Assembly (NCBI GenBank): GCA_028293545.1
Contig: JAQGOP010000006.1
Coordinates: 56,488-120,487, forward strand
DNA length: 64,000 bases
Origin: Verrucomicrobiota bacterium
Lineage (GTDB): Bacteria; Verrucomicrobiota; Verrucomicrobiia; Opitutales; Opitutaceae
Reading direction: 5' to 3'
In this document: in pieces, positions 1 to 8,979 of the stretch
Layout: every line of letters starts with the position of its first letter
Numbering within the stretch: position 1 is the stretch's first letter
Program-made: the position numbers and the translations under genes
The notes under the pieces: generated by a model
The model's database searches: none
What the model was told of the DNA's origin: nothing
Seen by the model: the letters and a program-made list of their open reading frames with translations, nothing else

Positions 1-1
1 C

Positions 2-661
2 GGCCGCAATGTGCTCGCGGGCGTGACGGAAGTCGCGTCGCGGCATGACGCATTCATCGTTTGGGAAGACGACTTGGTCTGCGCTCCGGGAACGTACGCG
101 TGGATGTGCGCGGCGCTGCGACGGTATGCTGCGGACCCACGCGTGATGAGCGTGACGGCTTGGACGCATCCGCGCGTGGTTCCGTCCGCGATCGGCGACC
201 AGCCTTATTTTGACGGCCGCGCGGAATGTTGGGGCTGGGGCGCCTGGGCGCGGTCCTGGCGCGGGATGTCTGACGAGGGGGCGATGGAGAAACTCGCGTC
301 CACATTGAGGTATGGGACGGCGGCGGATGCGTATGGCGCGGATCTCCCTGTGATGGCGAAGAATGAACGGCAGCAGAACACCTGGGCCGTGCGCTGGACT
401 TATCATCACCTCAAACACGGCGGCCTGTGCCTGCGTCCCCCGTGGTCGATGGTGGAGAACATTGGTTTTGATGCGACTGCGACCAACGCTGCGGACGCGG
501 GCAACTGGGCGAACGGGCCGTTGCGCTCTGCGCCGCCGATTCCCGAATCAGGCCAGGAGCCCGTGCTCCATCCGGACTGCCGCCGGCTCTGGACGCGCGC
601 GAATCCCGGTCGCTGGGCCGGTCCATGGAGGCGGCTGCGTGCGAACCGGGGATGGCGATGA
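2..661 (+). CDS. Glycosyltransferase, 5'-truncated by the window edge
   Basis: The reading frame is open to the first base of the window, so the true start lies upstream; a GTG at 11 is only an internal valine. The visible part starts with a GRNVLAGVTEV segment followed by FIVWEDDLV, which resembles the pre-acidic helix and the metal/nucleotide-binding acidic strand of GnT-I-like and other GT-A glycosyltransferases. It also has an aromatic-rich stretch (ECWGWGAWARSW) typical of this group. About 216 residues remain. It overlaps the next gene by 4 bp (ATGA), so it is the upstream member of a three-gene, translationally coupled polysaccharide operon. The sugar donor and acceptor cannot be read from sequence. 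Confidence 0.75.
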   Translation, partial: GRNVLAGVTEVASRHDAFIVWEDDLVCAPGTYAWMCAALRRYAADPRVMSVTAWTHPRVVPSAIGDQPYFDGRAECWGWGAWARSWRGMSDEGAMEKLASTLRYGTAADAYGADLPVMAKNERQQNTWAVRWTYHHLKHGGLCLRPPWSMVENIGFDATATNAADAGNWANGPLRSAPPIPESGQEPVLHPDCRRLWTRANPGRWAGPWRRLRANRGWR

Positions 662-1407
662 GCGCTTTCACGAAACCGTCAACGGCGCGGGCTTGGAAGG
701 AACGGCAGCAATTCGTGCCGGGGTGGCCGGCGATTTTCATCAATCCGTTTTTTTTCGCGCGGCGCGGATTGCTCCAGGGCCTGGCGGAATTTTTCCCCCG
801 CTTGAAGGGGGAAGTGCTCGACGTCGGGTGCGGCAGCAAGCCTTACGCGGAATTCATTCCTGCGACCCGTTACTTCGGGGTGGAAATCGACACGCCGCGT
901 ACCCGCGCCAGCTTTTCGGCGGACGCTTATTACGATGGACGGACGCTGCCGGTGGGGGACGCGAGTTTCGATGCGGTGCTGTGCTCGCAGGTGTTCGAGC
1001 ACGTGTTCACGCCGGAGGAATTTCTGCGGGAAATCCACCGGGTGCTTCGGCCGGGTGGGGTGCTCCTCCTGACGGTGCCATTCGCGTGGGATGAGCACGA
1101 GCAGCCGCATGATTTTGCGCGCTACTCGTCATTTGGGCTGTGCGCGCTGCTGGAACGGGCGGGTTTCACGATTGAGGCGCACCGGAAGAGCACCGCCGAC
1201 AGCCGCGCGCTTTTCCAACTCGTCAACGCGTATCTCTACAAGGTCACGCATGGCCGCAACCGCGCGTTGAATTGGGTGGCGATGCTGGGCCTGATGGCGC
1301 CGGTCAATGTCTTGGGACTGGTGTTTGGTGCGCTGCTTCCGAGGAATCCCGACCTGTATCTCGACAACATCGTGCTGGCGCGAAAGCCAGGGGGCGCGCC
1401 GCGATGA
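658..1407 (+). CDS. Class I SAM-dependent methyltransferase
   Basis: A methyltransferase_11-type protein of 249 residues. SAM-binding motif I is VLDVGCGSKPY, about 55 residues in, followed by the acidic end of strand 2 (YFGVEID). The post-motif is DAVLCSQVFEHV with RVLRPGGVLLLTVPF, the usual layout of Rossmann methyltransferases. I chose the ATG at 658 because it overlaps the upstream stop in an ATGA arrangement; longer in-frame starts at 625 and 652 exist. The gene overlaps the next glycosyltransferase by 4 bp as well. The context suggests methylation of a glycan or a glycan-linked lipid; the substrate is unknown. Confidence 0.85.
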   Translation: MSAFTKPSTARAWKERQQFVPGWPAIFINPFFFARRGLLQGLAEFFPRLKGEVLDVGCGSKPYAEFIPATRYFGVEIDTPRTRASFSADAYYDGRTLPVGDASFDAVLCSQVFEHVFTPEEFLREIHRVLRPGGVLLLTVPFAWDEHEQPHDFARYSSFGLCALLERAGFTIEAHRKSTADSRALFQLVNAYLYKVTHGRNRALNWVAMLGLMAPVNVLGLVFGALLPRNPDLYLDNIVLARKPGGAPR

Positions 1408-3233
1408 TTTATTTCTGCACGTATTGCGACCGGCGTTACGCGGCGCGGATGCTCGCGCTCCACGCCTCGCTCGTGGCCCAGGGCGAACCGTTCCTGCTGC
1501 AGGTTTTGTGTTTTGACCGCGAAACCGAGGAGGTGGTCGCCGGCGTCGCGCAGCCGACCCTGGCGGCGATCCCTTTGTCCGACCTGATCGAAGGCGACCC
1601 GGGCTACGCGGATGCGCGGAGCGGAAGGAGCGAGGTGGAGTTTTATTTCACGACTACGCCCGTACTGATCCGGCACTGCCTCGCGCGGACGGCGGAAGCG
1701 CAGGCGATGACGTACCTGGATTCCGACCTGTATTTTTTTGGGCCTGCTTCCGGGGTGTGGGCGTTGCAGGGGGATCGTTCGGTGGGAATCGTGCCGCATC
1801 GTTTTCCCCCGCGACTCGCCGAACGGACCCGTTACGGCACGTATAATGTCGCATGGGTTTCATTCCGCCGCGATCATCCGGGCTTGTCGTGCCTGGAATG
1901 GTGGCGGGCGCGATGCCTCGAGTGGTGCCATGACTACGTCGAGGGAGAAAAATTTGCGGATCAAGGCTATCTGAACGAATTCCCGCGGCGTTCAGCCGCC
2001 GTATGTGTGCTCGACCACGTGGGCATCAACGCCGCGCCGTGGAACATGGACGGCGTGGACGTCAGCTCCGACGGCGCCACGGTCAAGGTGAACGGGCAGC
2101 GGCTGTATTTCTTCCATTTCCAGGGAGTGCGCGAAATAACCTCGGGATGGTTTGAACCGGGGTTGCGCGCATACGGCACGCCGAACACGGGCGGGCTCCG
2201 CGAGCTGATTTACCTTCCTTATCTTGAAGAGCTCGCGGCGTTCCAGCGCCGGTTGCGGTTGAACCACGGGATCGCGACGGAACTCGGATCGCGACGCCTG
2301 CATGCCGGCGATACGGCGCGGGCGCGGTGGGAACGGGCAAAGGCGCGCTGGGTGCTTCCGCAGCTGGGCCGGTGGCGCGGTCAACTGCTGTACGCTCCGG
2401 AGCATGCAGCGCCGGCCATCGCTTCGGCGTCGTTCCGCATGCTCGTGGTCACCCCGACCCTAGGCTCGTCGCCCTGGTTGGACGAAACGGTGGCCAGCGT
2501 GTCCGCCCAGCCCTTTCCCTGCATTCATGTCCTCGTCGCGCCTGCGCCCGCGGTGGCGGGACTGGCCGCGCGGTTCCCGCGCGCCAAAGTCGTGGCCGAG
2601 CCGGGGGGCGGAATGTACGCGGCGATCAATGCGGGACTGGAGTCGGAGGCGGATTGGGACGCCTTTACCTATATCAACGACGACGACCTGTTGCTGCCGC
2701 GGTTTGCTGCAGTGGTCGCGCGCGCGCGGACGACCGAGCCGCGGGTGGTCTACGGCGGCGTGCGCCTGATCAACACTAAGGGAAAACGCATCGGTGCGAT
2801 CCCGACCTCGAGGTTTCCTTCGCTGAACCGCGCGCTCTATGCGCAGCGCACGGAACCGGTTTTCCAGCACGGCACGGTCGCGACGCGCGCCGTGGTTCGC
2901 CGGCTGGGAGGGTTCGATGCGTCGTTCCGCTTTTGCGGCGACTCGGAATTCCTCGCGCGCTGCTGTGTGGCCGGGATCCCGTTTGTGTGCGCGACAAAAC
3001 AGGTGGTTGGCGCGTTTCGGCTGCGCGCAGGGCAACTGACGAAAAACCTCCCGGTGATGCTCGAGGAACACCATCGGCTCTATGCCAAGCTGAAGCTGCC
3101 GGCCGAGGTGATCACGTTTCGTCACCGCTGGGCGCGTTTCGTTTTCCGCGTGGTGAACCTGCCGGTTTACGCGGAGCGGATTGCGCGCCACGGCTTCATC
3201 ACTTTCGGGGAACAGCTGGCCAAGGTGGAGTAG
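1404..3233 (+). CDS. Two-domain glycosyltransferase (GT8-like N-terminal, GT2 C-terminal)
   Basis: A 609-residue cytoplasmic protein with two catalytic-looking GT-A modules. Residues 1-300 begin MIYFCTYCDRRY and carry a DxD-type motif YLDSDLYFF (DSD at 106-108), as in GT8/nucleotide-diphospho-sugar transferases. Residues 345-609 begin FRMLVVTPTLGSS and carry INDDDLLLP (DDD at 426-428) and a GGMYAAINAG segment, as in GT2 enzymes that make surface glycans. The start at ATG 1404 gives a 4-bp ATGA overlap with the methyltransferase; a longer reading frame upstream has no homology-like content. Two active sites in one chain could add two successive sugars; that is inference. Confidence 0.85.
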   Translation: MIYFCTYCDRRYAARMLALHASLVAQGEPFLLQVLCFDRETEEVVAGVAQPTLAAIPLSDLIEGDPGYADARSGRSEVEFYFTTTPVLIRHCLARTAEAQAMTYLDSDLYFFGPASGVWALQGDRSVGIVPHRFPPRLAERTRYGTYNVAWVSFRRDHPGLSCLEWWRARCLEWCHDYVEGEKFADQGYLNEFPRRSAAVCVLDHVGINAAPWNMDGVDVSSDGATVKVNGQRLYFFHFQGVREITSGWFEPGLRAYGTPNTGGLRELIYLPYLEELAAFQRRLRLNHGIATELGSRRLHAGDTARARWERAKARWVLPQLGRWRGQLLYAPEHAAPAIASASFRMLVVTPTLGSSPWLDETVASVSAQPFPCIHVLVAPAPAVAGLAARFPRAKVVAEPGGGMYAAINAGLESEADWDAFTYINDDDLLLPRFAAVVARARTTEPRVVYGGVRLINTKGKRIGAIPTSRFPSLNRALYAQRTEPVFQHGTVATRAVVRRLGGFDASFRFCGDSEFLARCCVAGIPFVCATKQVVGAFRLRAGQLTKNLPVMLEEHHRLYAKLKLPAEVITFRHRWARFVFRVVNLPVYAERIARHGFITFGEQLAKVE

Positions 3234-3249
3234 CGCCGGCTCAAGCCGT

Positions 3250-3411
3250 TTGAACAGAAGGCAACTAAGGTAACGAAGAGGTCCCAGTCAGCTGAATCGC
3301 TCGTGCCCTAAACGATCCATGACTTGAGAAGTTTCAATCCCACACCGTCAAGGGCACGATAGGCGGCGCCGACCGGGACCTCTTCGTTACCTTCGTTGCC
3401 TTCTGTTCAAA
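3250..3411. repeat. Long inverted repeat (36-bp arms) with a nested inverted repeat
   Basis: Arms at 3250-3285 and 3375-3410 are reverse complements over 36 bp with one mismatch; both contain GGTAACGAAGAGGTCCC or its complement. The 89-bp spacer holds a second, shorter inverted pair built on TCGTGCCCT and AGGGCACGA. It lies between convergent genes, so it could act as a bidirectional 3'-end structure or be a non-autonomous mobile palindrome. No second copy of these arms was seen in the window. Confidence 0.85.
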
Positions 3412-3434
3412 ATGGATTGGAGGGTTCGATCTTC

Positions 3435-3459
3435 GGAGCAGGCGGGCCGCCTGCGCTAC
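3435..3459 (-). repeat. Family A palindromic repeat, copy 1 (supplies the stop of the FkbM gene)
   Basis: A perfect 25-bp copy in reverse orientation of the window's commonest repeat, whose core is GCAGGCGGCCCGCCTGC (an 8-1-8 palindrome) preceded by GTAGC. The TAG of the element (complement of 3456-3458) is the stop codon of the methyltransferase gene at 3456-4193. Confidence 0.9.
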
Positions 3460-4193
3460 TTTCCAAAACCGTCCGATTGAAACAGCGGGCTGCTTGAAGG
3501 GGCGAAGGCCAGGTCGATTTGCCAGAAAGCGCCGTCACTCGGGCGCCGCATCGGGTCGGCGACGTCGCAGCAGCGAAACCCGCGGGCTTCGAGCCAGGCA
3601 CAGAGTTCGTGGAAACGCAGGCTGCCGGGCGTAAGCACGAAATTGTACGCTTCGATCACCAGCAGGCTCGCCTGGGATAATGTCTTCGCGGCGCCTTCGA
3701 GCACCGGAATTTCATAACCGTGGGTGTCGAGTTTCAGCGCGTATGGACCCGGGAGTCCAAGTTGGCCGACCGCGTGGTCGATCGTTTCCACCGGCACCGT
3801 GCGGGCATTTTTCTCCCCGCTGGCGGCAACGCCGCTGCCGTCGAGCTGCGGGTCGACGCTGAACGCCACGCTCCCGGCTTTCGCACCGGCGGCGGCGGCA
3901 ACATGATGAAAACCACGGCTGGTATGCAGGCGGGACAGTGCGGCTTCGCGTTCGGCCAGGGGCTCGAAGAGCAGGAATTTCGCGGCGGGAAAATAACGCT
4001 GCGCTTTCAACGACCAGCTTCCGTCGGAGGCGCCGACATCGATCCACGTCGCCACCGCGAGCTGGCGCGCGGCGACACGCGCGAGAAGTCCGTCCATTTC
4101 GAACGCGCGATCGCGGCGCGACAAATGCAGGCCGAGCGGATTGAGCACGCGGTTGGCGGCTGCACGAATCTGGGCTTTGATCGTTTCGGACAT
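3456..4193 (-). CDS. FkbM family methyltransferase
   Basis: A 245-residue SAM-dependent methyltransferase of the FkbM type, enzymes that O-methylate sugars or polyketides. SAM motif I is IDVGASDGSW (51-60), the acidic strand-2 end is LLFEPL, and the family signature LKLDTHGYEIPVLEGA lies at 153-168. The N-terminal 45 residues are basic and possibly helical. The gene runs against the upstream operon and is followed, in its own orientation, by nothing until the convergent repeat. Its stop codon is contributed by a family A repeat, so the last residues may have been altered by insertion. The context points to glycan methylation. Confidence 0.88.
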   Translation of the reverse strand: MSETIKAQIRAAANRVLNPLGLHLSRRDRAFEMDGLLARVAARQLAVATWIDVGASDGSWSLKAQRYFPAAKFLLFEPLAEREAALSRLHTSRGFHHVAAAAGAKAGSVAFSVDPQLDGSGVAASGEKNARTVPVETIDHAVGQLGLPGPYALKLDTHGYEIPVLEGAAKTLSQASLLVIEAYNFVLTPGSLRFHELCAWLEARGFRCCDVADPMRRPSDGAFWQIDLAFAPSSSPLFQSDGFGK

Positions 4194-4263
4194 GGCGAGA
4201 GGGAAAGGGCGTAGTGGCTTGCGGGAAGTCCCGCAAGGGTGCGGCGCGCCCGAGGCTCTTGTC

Positions 4264-5022
4264 CTACCGAAACATTACCACGACTTTCTTCCGCACGAAA
4301 CGCACGACCGAGCCGATATCCCACAGCCAGCATTTCCAACCGCTGAAATATCGGTGACGGATGGCGATCTCCTCCCGATAGCCCCGCCAGTGTCCGCGGT
4401 CGCTGATTCCGTTTTGGCCGCAACGCGCCACGCGCAAATTGATCGGCTGAAATCGAAGCCCCTTTCGCCAGAGGCGCAGGTTGAAGTCGTAGTCCGCCAT
4501 CACGCGGAGGGTCGGGTCGAAGGAACCCTGTTCGTGAAACAAACTGCGGCGATAAAAGGCTCCCTGGTGATGCACGAAATTCCGCGCGAGCGGATGGGGC
4601 GCGCTCGCGAGGCGGTAGATTCGATTGTCCTGGTAAACCGCTTCACCGACGACGACGCCGGCATCGGTCGAGCGAAGATGCGATGCGACCTCGGCGAGGG
4701 TGGTGCCATCCGCCACCACGTCATCCGCGCCGAGGAAAAGCACCCACTCGGAACGGGCGAGGGCGACACCCTTGTTCATCGCCACGTAAACGCCGTCATC
4801 GGGTTCTGAGACGAGGGCGCCGAGGCGTGTGCGGTTCCGCTCGAGCCACTCGCGCGTGCCGTCGGTCGAAGCGCCGTCGATCACGATGACTTCCGGCGTG
4901 AAATCCTGCTGCGCCCACACGCTGCCCAGGGACTGCTCAAGTTGTGGGCCGGGATTTTTGCAGACGACAATGACGCTGATGGACGTCGGCGAATCGGGAG
5001 GCATTGCGTTCGACCGGAGCAT
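4264..5022 (-). CDS. Glycosyltransferase family 2
   Basis: A GT2 enzyme of about 250 residues. It opens with the canonical strand ISVIVVCKNPG, then VIVIDGASTDGT, a PDDGVYVAMNKGVALA segment and the metal-binding acidic motif FLGADD, all in the expected order for WcaA/colanic-acid-type transferases. A C-terminal basic/aromatic patch (VVRFVRKKVVVMF) may contact the membrane. Start choice is uncertain: ATG 5022 or ATG 5004 both fit, and a GTG at 5025 also exists; none has a strong Shine-Dalgarno. It lies 70 bp upstream of the FkbM gene and probably forms an operon with it, divergent from the GT2 at 5039. Confidence 0.85.
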   Translation of the reverse strand: MLRSNAMPPDSPTSISVIVVCKNPGPQLEQSLGSVWAQQDFTPEVIVIDGASTDGTREWLERNRTRLGALVSEPDDGVYVAMNKGVALARSEWVLFLGADDVVADGTTLAEVASHLRSTDAGVVVGEAVYQDNRIYRLASAPHPLARNFVHHQGAFYRRSLFHEQGSFDPTLRVMADYDFNLRLWRKGLRFQPINLRVARCGQNGISDRGHWRGYREEIAIRHRYFSGWKCWLWDIGSVVRFVRKKVVVMFR

Positions 5023-5038
5023 CACACAGGGTCAGGAG

Positions 5039-5944
5039 GTGTCCACGCCGAACACGCCGCTGCTCTCCATCATCGTCGTTGCCTACAAATCGCGCGGGGA
5101 AATCGTCGCCTGCCTGGCGTCATTGCCGGGGAAAATCGCGGGGCGGGAAACGGAGGTCATCGTGGTCGACAACTCGCCGGAGGACGGCGCGGGTGACCTG
5201 GTGCGAGCGCAATTCCCGCACGTCGCTTATTTTTCCCCGGGAGCGAACCTGGGTTTCGGGCGCGCCAATAACCTCGGCTACACGCGAGCGCGCGGCGAAC
5301 TCGTGCTCTTCCTCAACCCGGATACCGTGAGCAATGCGGCGGCGATCGAGCATTGTGCGGCGCGGCTGCGCACGGACGAACGCATCGGCTTGATCACGCC
5401 GCGGCTGGTGTTGGCGGACGGTTCGATGGATTTGGCGTCGCGCCGGAATATCCCGACCTTGTGGGATGGATTTTCGCGAGCCGTGGGACTGGCGTCGCGA
5501 TTTCCCGGCTCGAAAATATTTGCCGGGTACAATCTCACCTATCTTCCGCCCGCCGGGACCTACGAGGTCGGGGCGATCAACGGCGCGTTCATGATGGCAC
5601 GGCGCCGGGCGTTGGAGGAGGTGGCGCCCGATGGACGGGTGTTCGACGAGCGGTTTTTCATGTACGGCGACGACCTGGACCTTTGCATCCGCATCGCCCT
5701 TTCCGGCTGGAAAATTGTCTACGACGGGCAGGTTGAGATCACGCATTTGAAGGGGCTGAGCGTGGCGAAGGATTACGATGCGATGTCGCGCGCCATTTTC
5801 GATGCGAACCGCGACGTGTACCTCAAGCATTTTGGTCGCTCGGTTTTGAGCCGGCTGAAATACCGCGCGGCGTTCTCGGCCTGGAAGCGGTTCGCGCTGC
5901 TGCGGGCGAAGCTGCGCGGCCGGCGGGAAGTAAAGCCGCTCTAG
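5039..5944 (+). CDS. Glycosyltransferase family 2 (rhamnosyltransferase-like)
   Basis: A GT2 enzyme of about 301 residues. Motifs in order are LLSIIVVAYKS, VIVVDNSPEDG, GANLGFGRANNLG, LVLFLNPDT (metal site) and FDERFFMYGDDLDLCIR. This set is typical of the WbbL-type rhamnosyltransferase subfamily. The GTG at 5039 was chosen because homology starts about six codons later; it overlaps an AGGAGG (5034-5039), so initiation may instead be at ATG 4970 or 4979, which would overlap the divergent GT2 gene. It is followed after 11 bp by a membrane protein gene on the same strand. Confidence 0.85.
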   Translation: MSTPNTPLLSIIVVAYKSRGEIVACLASLPGKIAGRETEVIVVDNSPEDGAGDLVRAQFPHVAYFSPGANLGFGRANNLGYTRARGELVLFLNPDTVSNAAAIEHCAARLRTDERIGLITPRLVLADGSMDLASRRNIPTLWDGFSRAVGLASRFPGSKIFAGYNLTYLPPAGTYEVGAINGAFMMARRRALEEVAPDGRVFDERFFMYGDDLDLCIRIALSGWKIVYDGQVEITHLKGLSVAKDYDAMSRAIFDANRDVYLKHFGRSVLSRLKYRAAFSAWKRFALLRAKLRGRREVKPL

Positions 5945-5955
5945 CGCGCGTGCCG

Positions 5956-7362
5956 ATGAGCATTTCGAAGCAGCGCGCATGCGCCGGCTGGCGACTGCCG
6001 ATCGCGGTGATGGCCGTGGTGGTGCTGGCGGACCTCGGGCTCGTGGCACTGGCGGGAACCGACATCCCGTTCATGGACCAATGGAACGTGGAGGGACAGT
6101 GGCTCTATCCGGCTTGGAGCGAAGGTTCACTGCGAGCGCGGGACTTGTTCCAGCCCTTCAATGAGCACCGGCTAGTGTGGACACACCTGCTGAACCTGGG
6201 GTTGTTCAAACTAAATGGTCAGTGGGATCCGCTCGTCCAGGTCGGCGTCATTGCGGTGCTGCGTGGGGCGTGTGCTGCGGGTGCGACCTGGATTTTTTTG
6301 CATGGATGGGCCGGCAAGGCGCGCATTGCGTTCGCGGCGATCGTCGCGATGGCGTTCCTGCCGCACCTGGCGTGGCAAGTCGCGCTCTGGGGATTTGAGA
6401 GCCAGGTCGGATTCGCGCTGGGCTTTTCGCTGCTGGCCCTCGTCCTGCTGACGTCGGCGAAGCGGACCTTGCGCCAAACTGTTTTGGGATTGGTCGCGGG
6501 GTTGTCCGCATTGCTCGCGATGGGCGTGGGCGCATTGGTGCCGGTGGCGTTGCTGGGTTTGGCGATTCTGCGCGGGAGCGAGCAACGTCGATTCGACCGG
6601 AACTGGTGGACCGGGATTGGGCCTTCGATCCTGCTGCTCGTGATGGCGTGGGCGCTACATGCGAGCGCAAAGGGCGTCGCGGTCCTGGCGGCCACCAACC
6701 TCGAATCGTTTTTATCGGCGGCGGGCCGGATGCTCTCGTGGCCAATGCCCAGCGTGGCGGCGGTGATCCCGATGAATTTGCCGCTGGCGCTCGTCGTGCT
6801 CGGGAGGGCGCTGCGCCGGAGGAAACCGGTCGAAGGCGAGGATTACGTCGTCGTCGTGGGTGTTTGGGCGGTGGCGCTAGCGTTTGCCACGGCTTGGGCT
6901 CGGGGCGCCGGGGCCGAAATCAGCGGCGGGGTGCCGTCGCGTTACGTGGACTTCATCGTGCTGCTGCCGCTGGCCAACGCCTGGTGTGTGGCGACGCTTG
7001 CCCGCGAGGCGGCTGGCCGATGGCGCGGCCTCGGGCGAATGGCCGCTGTCGCGTGGGGCTTGGTGTTGTTGGTCGGCTGGCTGGGATTGTCGGCGGAAGT
7101 CCAGAGGCGGCTGGTGCTGCCGCGAATCCGCGATCGAAACGCGCCGGAGCGCTTGATGGCGCAATGGCAGCAAAGCCGGGACCCCTCGGTTTTCGCGGGA
7201 CAGCCGCGCCTCTATGTGCCGGCGGAAAACCTGGCGATTGTCGCGGCAGTCGTCGACGACCCGCGCATGCGCGGGCGGTTGCCGCCGTCGCTCCAGCCGG
7301 CGCGGGAGCAAGGATTCTTGTCGAGGATGATGAGGGTGGGGCGCGACCGTCGTCGACCCTGA
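5956..7362 (+). CDS. Polytopic membrane protein, possible GT-C-type glycosyltransferase
   Basis: A 468-residue protein with roughly ten hydrophobic segments. The first is LPIAVMAVVVLADLGLVAL, and a periplasmic-type loop after it contains DIPFMDQWNVEGQW and FNEHRLVW. Acidic and histidine residues in the first long loop are a feature of GT-C enzymes that use lipid-linked sugars, and the position in a glycan locus fits, but there is no decisive motif. The start is ATG 5956; a GTG two codons earlier is possible. The C-terminal 70 residues are soluble. It could alternatively be a flippase-associated or structural membrane protein. Confidence 0.6.
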   Translation: MSISKQRACAGWRLPIAVMAVVVLADLGLVALAGTDIPFMDQWNVEGQWLYPAWSEGSLRARDLFQPFNEHRLVWTHLLNLGLFKLNGQWDPLVQVGVIAVLRGACAAGATWIFLHGWAGKARIAFAAIVAMAFLPHLAWQVALWGFESQVGFALGFSLLALVLLTSAKRTLRQTVLGLVAGLSALLAMGVGALVPVALLGLAILRGSEQRRFDRNWWTGIGPSILLLVMAWALHASAKGVAVLAATNLESFLSAAGRMLSWPMPSVAAVIPMNLPLALVVLGRALRRRKPVEGEDYVVVVGVWAVALAFATAWARGAGAEISGGVPSRYVDFIVLLPLANAWCVATLAREAAGRWRGLGRMAAVAWGLVLLVGWLGLSAEVQRRLVLPRIRDRNAPERLMAQWQQSRDPSVFAGQPRLYVPAENLAIVAAVVDDPRMRGRLPPSLQPAREQGFLSRMMRVGRDRRRP

Positions 7363-7380
7363 GTTCCGGCGCTCGTGCGC

Positions 7381-8835
7381 TCAGTATCCGTTCGCGTGTC
7401 GCCAGCGGACGAAGGTCAGGAGGATGATCTGGACGTCGAGCCAGACGCTCCAATTTTCGATGTAGTAAATGTCATGCTGCACGCGCAGCGGGAGATCGGT
7501 GTCGCCGCGCAGGCCGTTGACCTGGGCCCAGCCGGTGAGGCCCGGTTTGACGAGGTGACGCGGGAGGTAATGTGGAATGGTCCCGGCGAGCTGGTCGACG
7601 TGATAGGGCCGCTCCGGGCGCGGGCCGACCAGGCTCATGTCGCCGCGCAGGATATTCCAGAACTGCGGGAGTTCGTCGAAGTTCCAGCGGCGAAGAAACC
7701 CGCCGATGCGCAGGAGGCGCGGATCGTTGCGCGCGGTGCTCTGCTGCGAATGGTCGGTGGCGCCCGCGGTGGGTTCCATGCTGCGCAGCTTCCACAGCGT
7801 GAACGGCCGGTGGCCCGCGCCGACGCGGGTCTGCCGAAAACACACCGGCCCGCCGGGGGACTCGCGCTTGATCAGCCCGGCGAACACCAGGAGGAACGGC
7901 GCCGAGAGCACCAAGCCCACGAGGGCGCCGGCGACGTCGACCGCGCGTTTGAGCGCGCGGTTGAAAAGGCGATTGATCGCGAGCTCCTCGACGCCCAGCA
8001 CCGGGACGCGGCCGATGGTCTGGAGCCGCAGGCCGCTCAGGAAAATATCGAAGGCGCCCGGCACGATTTTCCATTCCACGTAGGCGCGCTCGCAGGTTTC
8101 GACGATGCGCTGGATTTCGTCGCGCGGCAGATCGAGCCGCGTCGCAATCAGCAGGTCGGCGGATTCGCGGTGAAGAATAGCTTCGAGGTCGGCGGCGTTG
8201 CCCAGGATCCGGCTGCGATCCACCGCGGGAGCGGTTTCATTCGCGGCGGGCTGCGTCGCATCGTTGGGCAGCGTGACGACGCCGGCCAGCGCCAGGGGAT
8301 GCGCGGGATCCCCGGCGATCTCGGCGGCGAGTGCGCGGGACTCCGCGTTCCAGCCGAGCAGGACGGCCCGGCGTTGCAGCGCGGCGAGGAGAGCGGTGTG
8401 TGTGATGAGGGCGTAGGCGAATTCACGCCAGGCGTAGAGGAAAGCGACGGCGCAGACGAAGGCTTCGACCACGAAGAGCCGGGAGATCGGCGGGTCGAAT
8501 TTCAGCACGAGCGAAACCCCGAGGTAGGCGACGAGCCAGAATGCGGCGCCCTTGAGGATGGCGTTGAGGCTCTGGTAGCGGCGCAGGAGCAGGCGGGCAT
8601 CGTACAACCCGAACTGGGCAAACGCCGCGATCAGCAGCGCGACGCCGACGAGAAGCAGCGGGAGGTATTGGCGAAACGTGGCGTCGGACACCACGATACC
8701 GAAGCGGGAAAGGGGCGAGGCGTAGCGGATCCACCAACCGAGCGACAACCCGCCGAACGTGACCAGCGTGTCGCCTCCCAGCAGCGCGAGCGGCACGACA
8801 GTTTCGCGAAGTGAGTGGGACGAAGTGCGGCGCAC
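7381..8835 (-). CDS. Exopolysaccharide polyprenyl glycosylphosphotransferase
   Basis: A 484-residue WbaP/WcaJ-type priming enzyme that transfers a sugar-1-phosphate to undecaprenyl phosphate, the first step of repeat-unit synthesis at the inner membrane. Residues 10-150 hold about four to five membrane helices, 155-285 a cytosolic Rossmann-like region (RRAVLLGWNAESRALA), and 290-484 the bacterial sugar transferase domain. That domain begins ALKRAVDVAGALVGLVLSA and carries LWKLRSM, WNFDELPQFWNIL, SLVGPRPERP and KPGLTGWAQVNGLRG. The gene is convergent with the membrane protein (18-bp gap) and lies downstream of the O-antigen ligase. It probably initiates the polysaccharide made by this locus. 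Confidence 0.92.
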   Translation of the reverse strand: MRRTSSHSLRETVVPLALLGGDTLVTFGGLSLGWWIRYASPLSRFGIVVSDATFRQYLPLLLVGVALLIAAFAQFGLYDARLLLRRYQSLNAILKGAAFWLVAYLGVSLVLKFDPPISRLFVVEAFVCAVAFLYAWREFAYALITHTALLAALQRRAVLLGWNAESRALAAEIAGDPAHPLALAGVVTLPNDATQPAANETAPAVDRSRILGNAADLEAILHRESADLLIATRLDLPRDEIQRIVETCERAYVEWKIVPGAFDIFLSGLRLQTIGRVPVLGVEELAINRLFNRALKRAVDVAGALVGLVLSAPFLLVFAGLIKRESPGGPVCFRQTRVGAGHRPFTLWKLRSMEPTAGATDHSQQSTARNDPRLLRIGGFLRRWNFDELPQFWNILRGDMSLVGPRPERPYHVDQLAGTIPHYLPRHLVKPGLTGWAQVNGLRGDTDLPLRVQHDIYYIENWSVWLDVQIILLTFVRWRHANGY

Positions 8836-8890
8836 GGGTGGCGGCTACGATGCAGGCCGCGCGGGAAAATTCTAACCAAATCAAAACGGG

Positions 8891-8930
8891 CGGAGCGCGT
8901 TGAGAACAACCCGCTCCACCACGCGCTCCG
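8891..8930. repeat. Family C-related short hairpin
   Basis: A perfect 10-bp inverted repeat (CGGAGCGCGT at 8891-8900, complement at 8921-8930) around a GCTCCACC-containing loop. It shares the GGAGCGCGTT core with the longer family C palindromes near 11.2 and 25.3 kb. It lies in the 144-bp gap between the ligase and the sugar transferase genes. Confidence 0.6.
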
Positions 8931-8979
8931 AGCCACTCAAGGAGCACGGCCGGATTCGCGTTCAATCGCGGTTAAAAAC

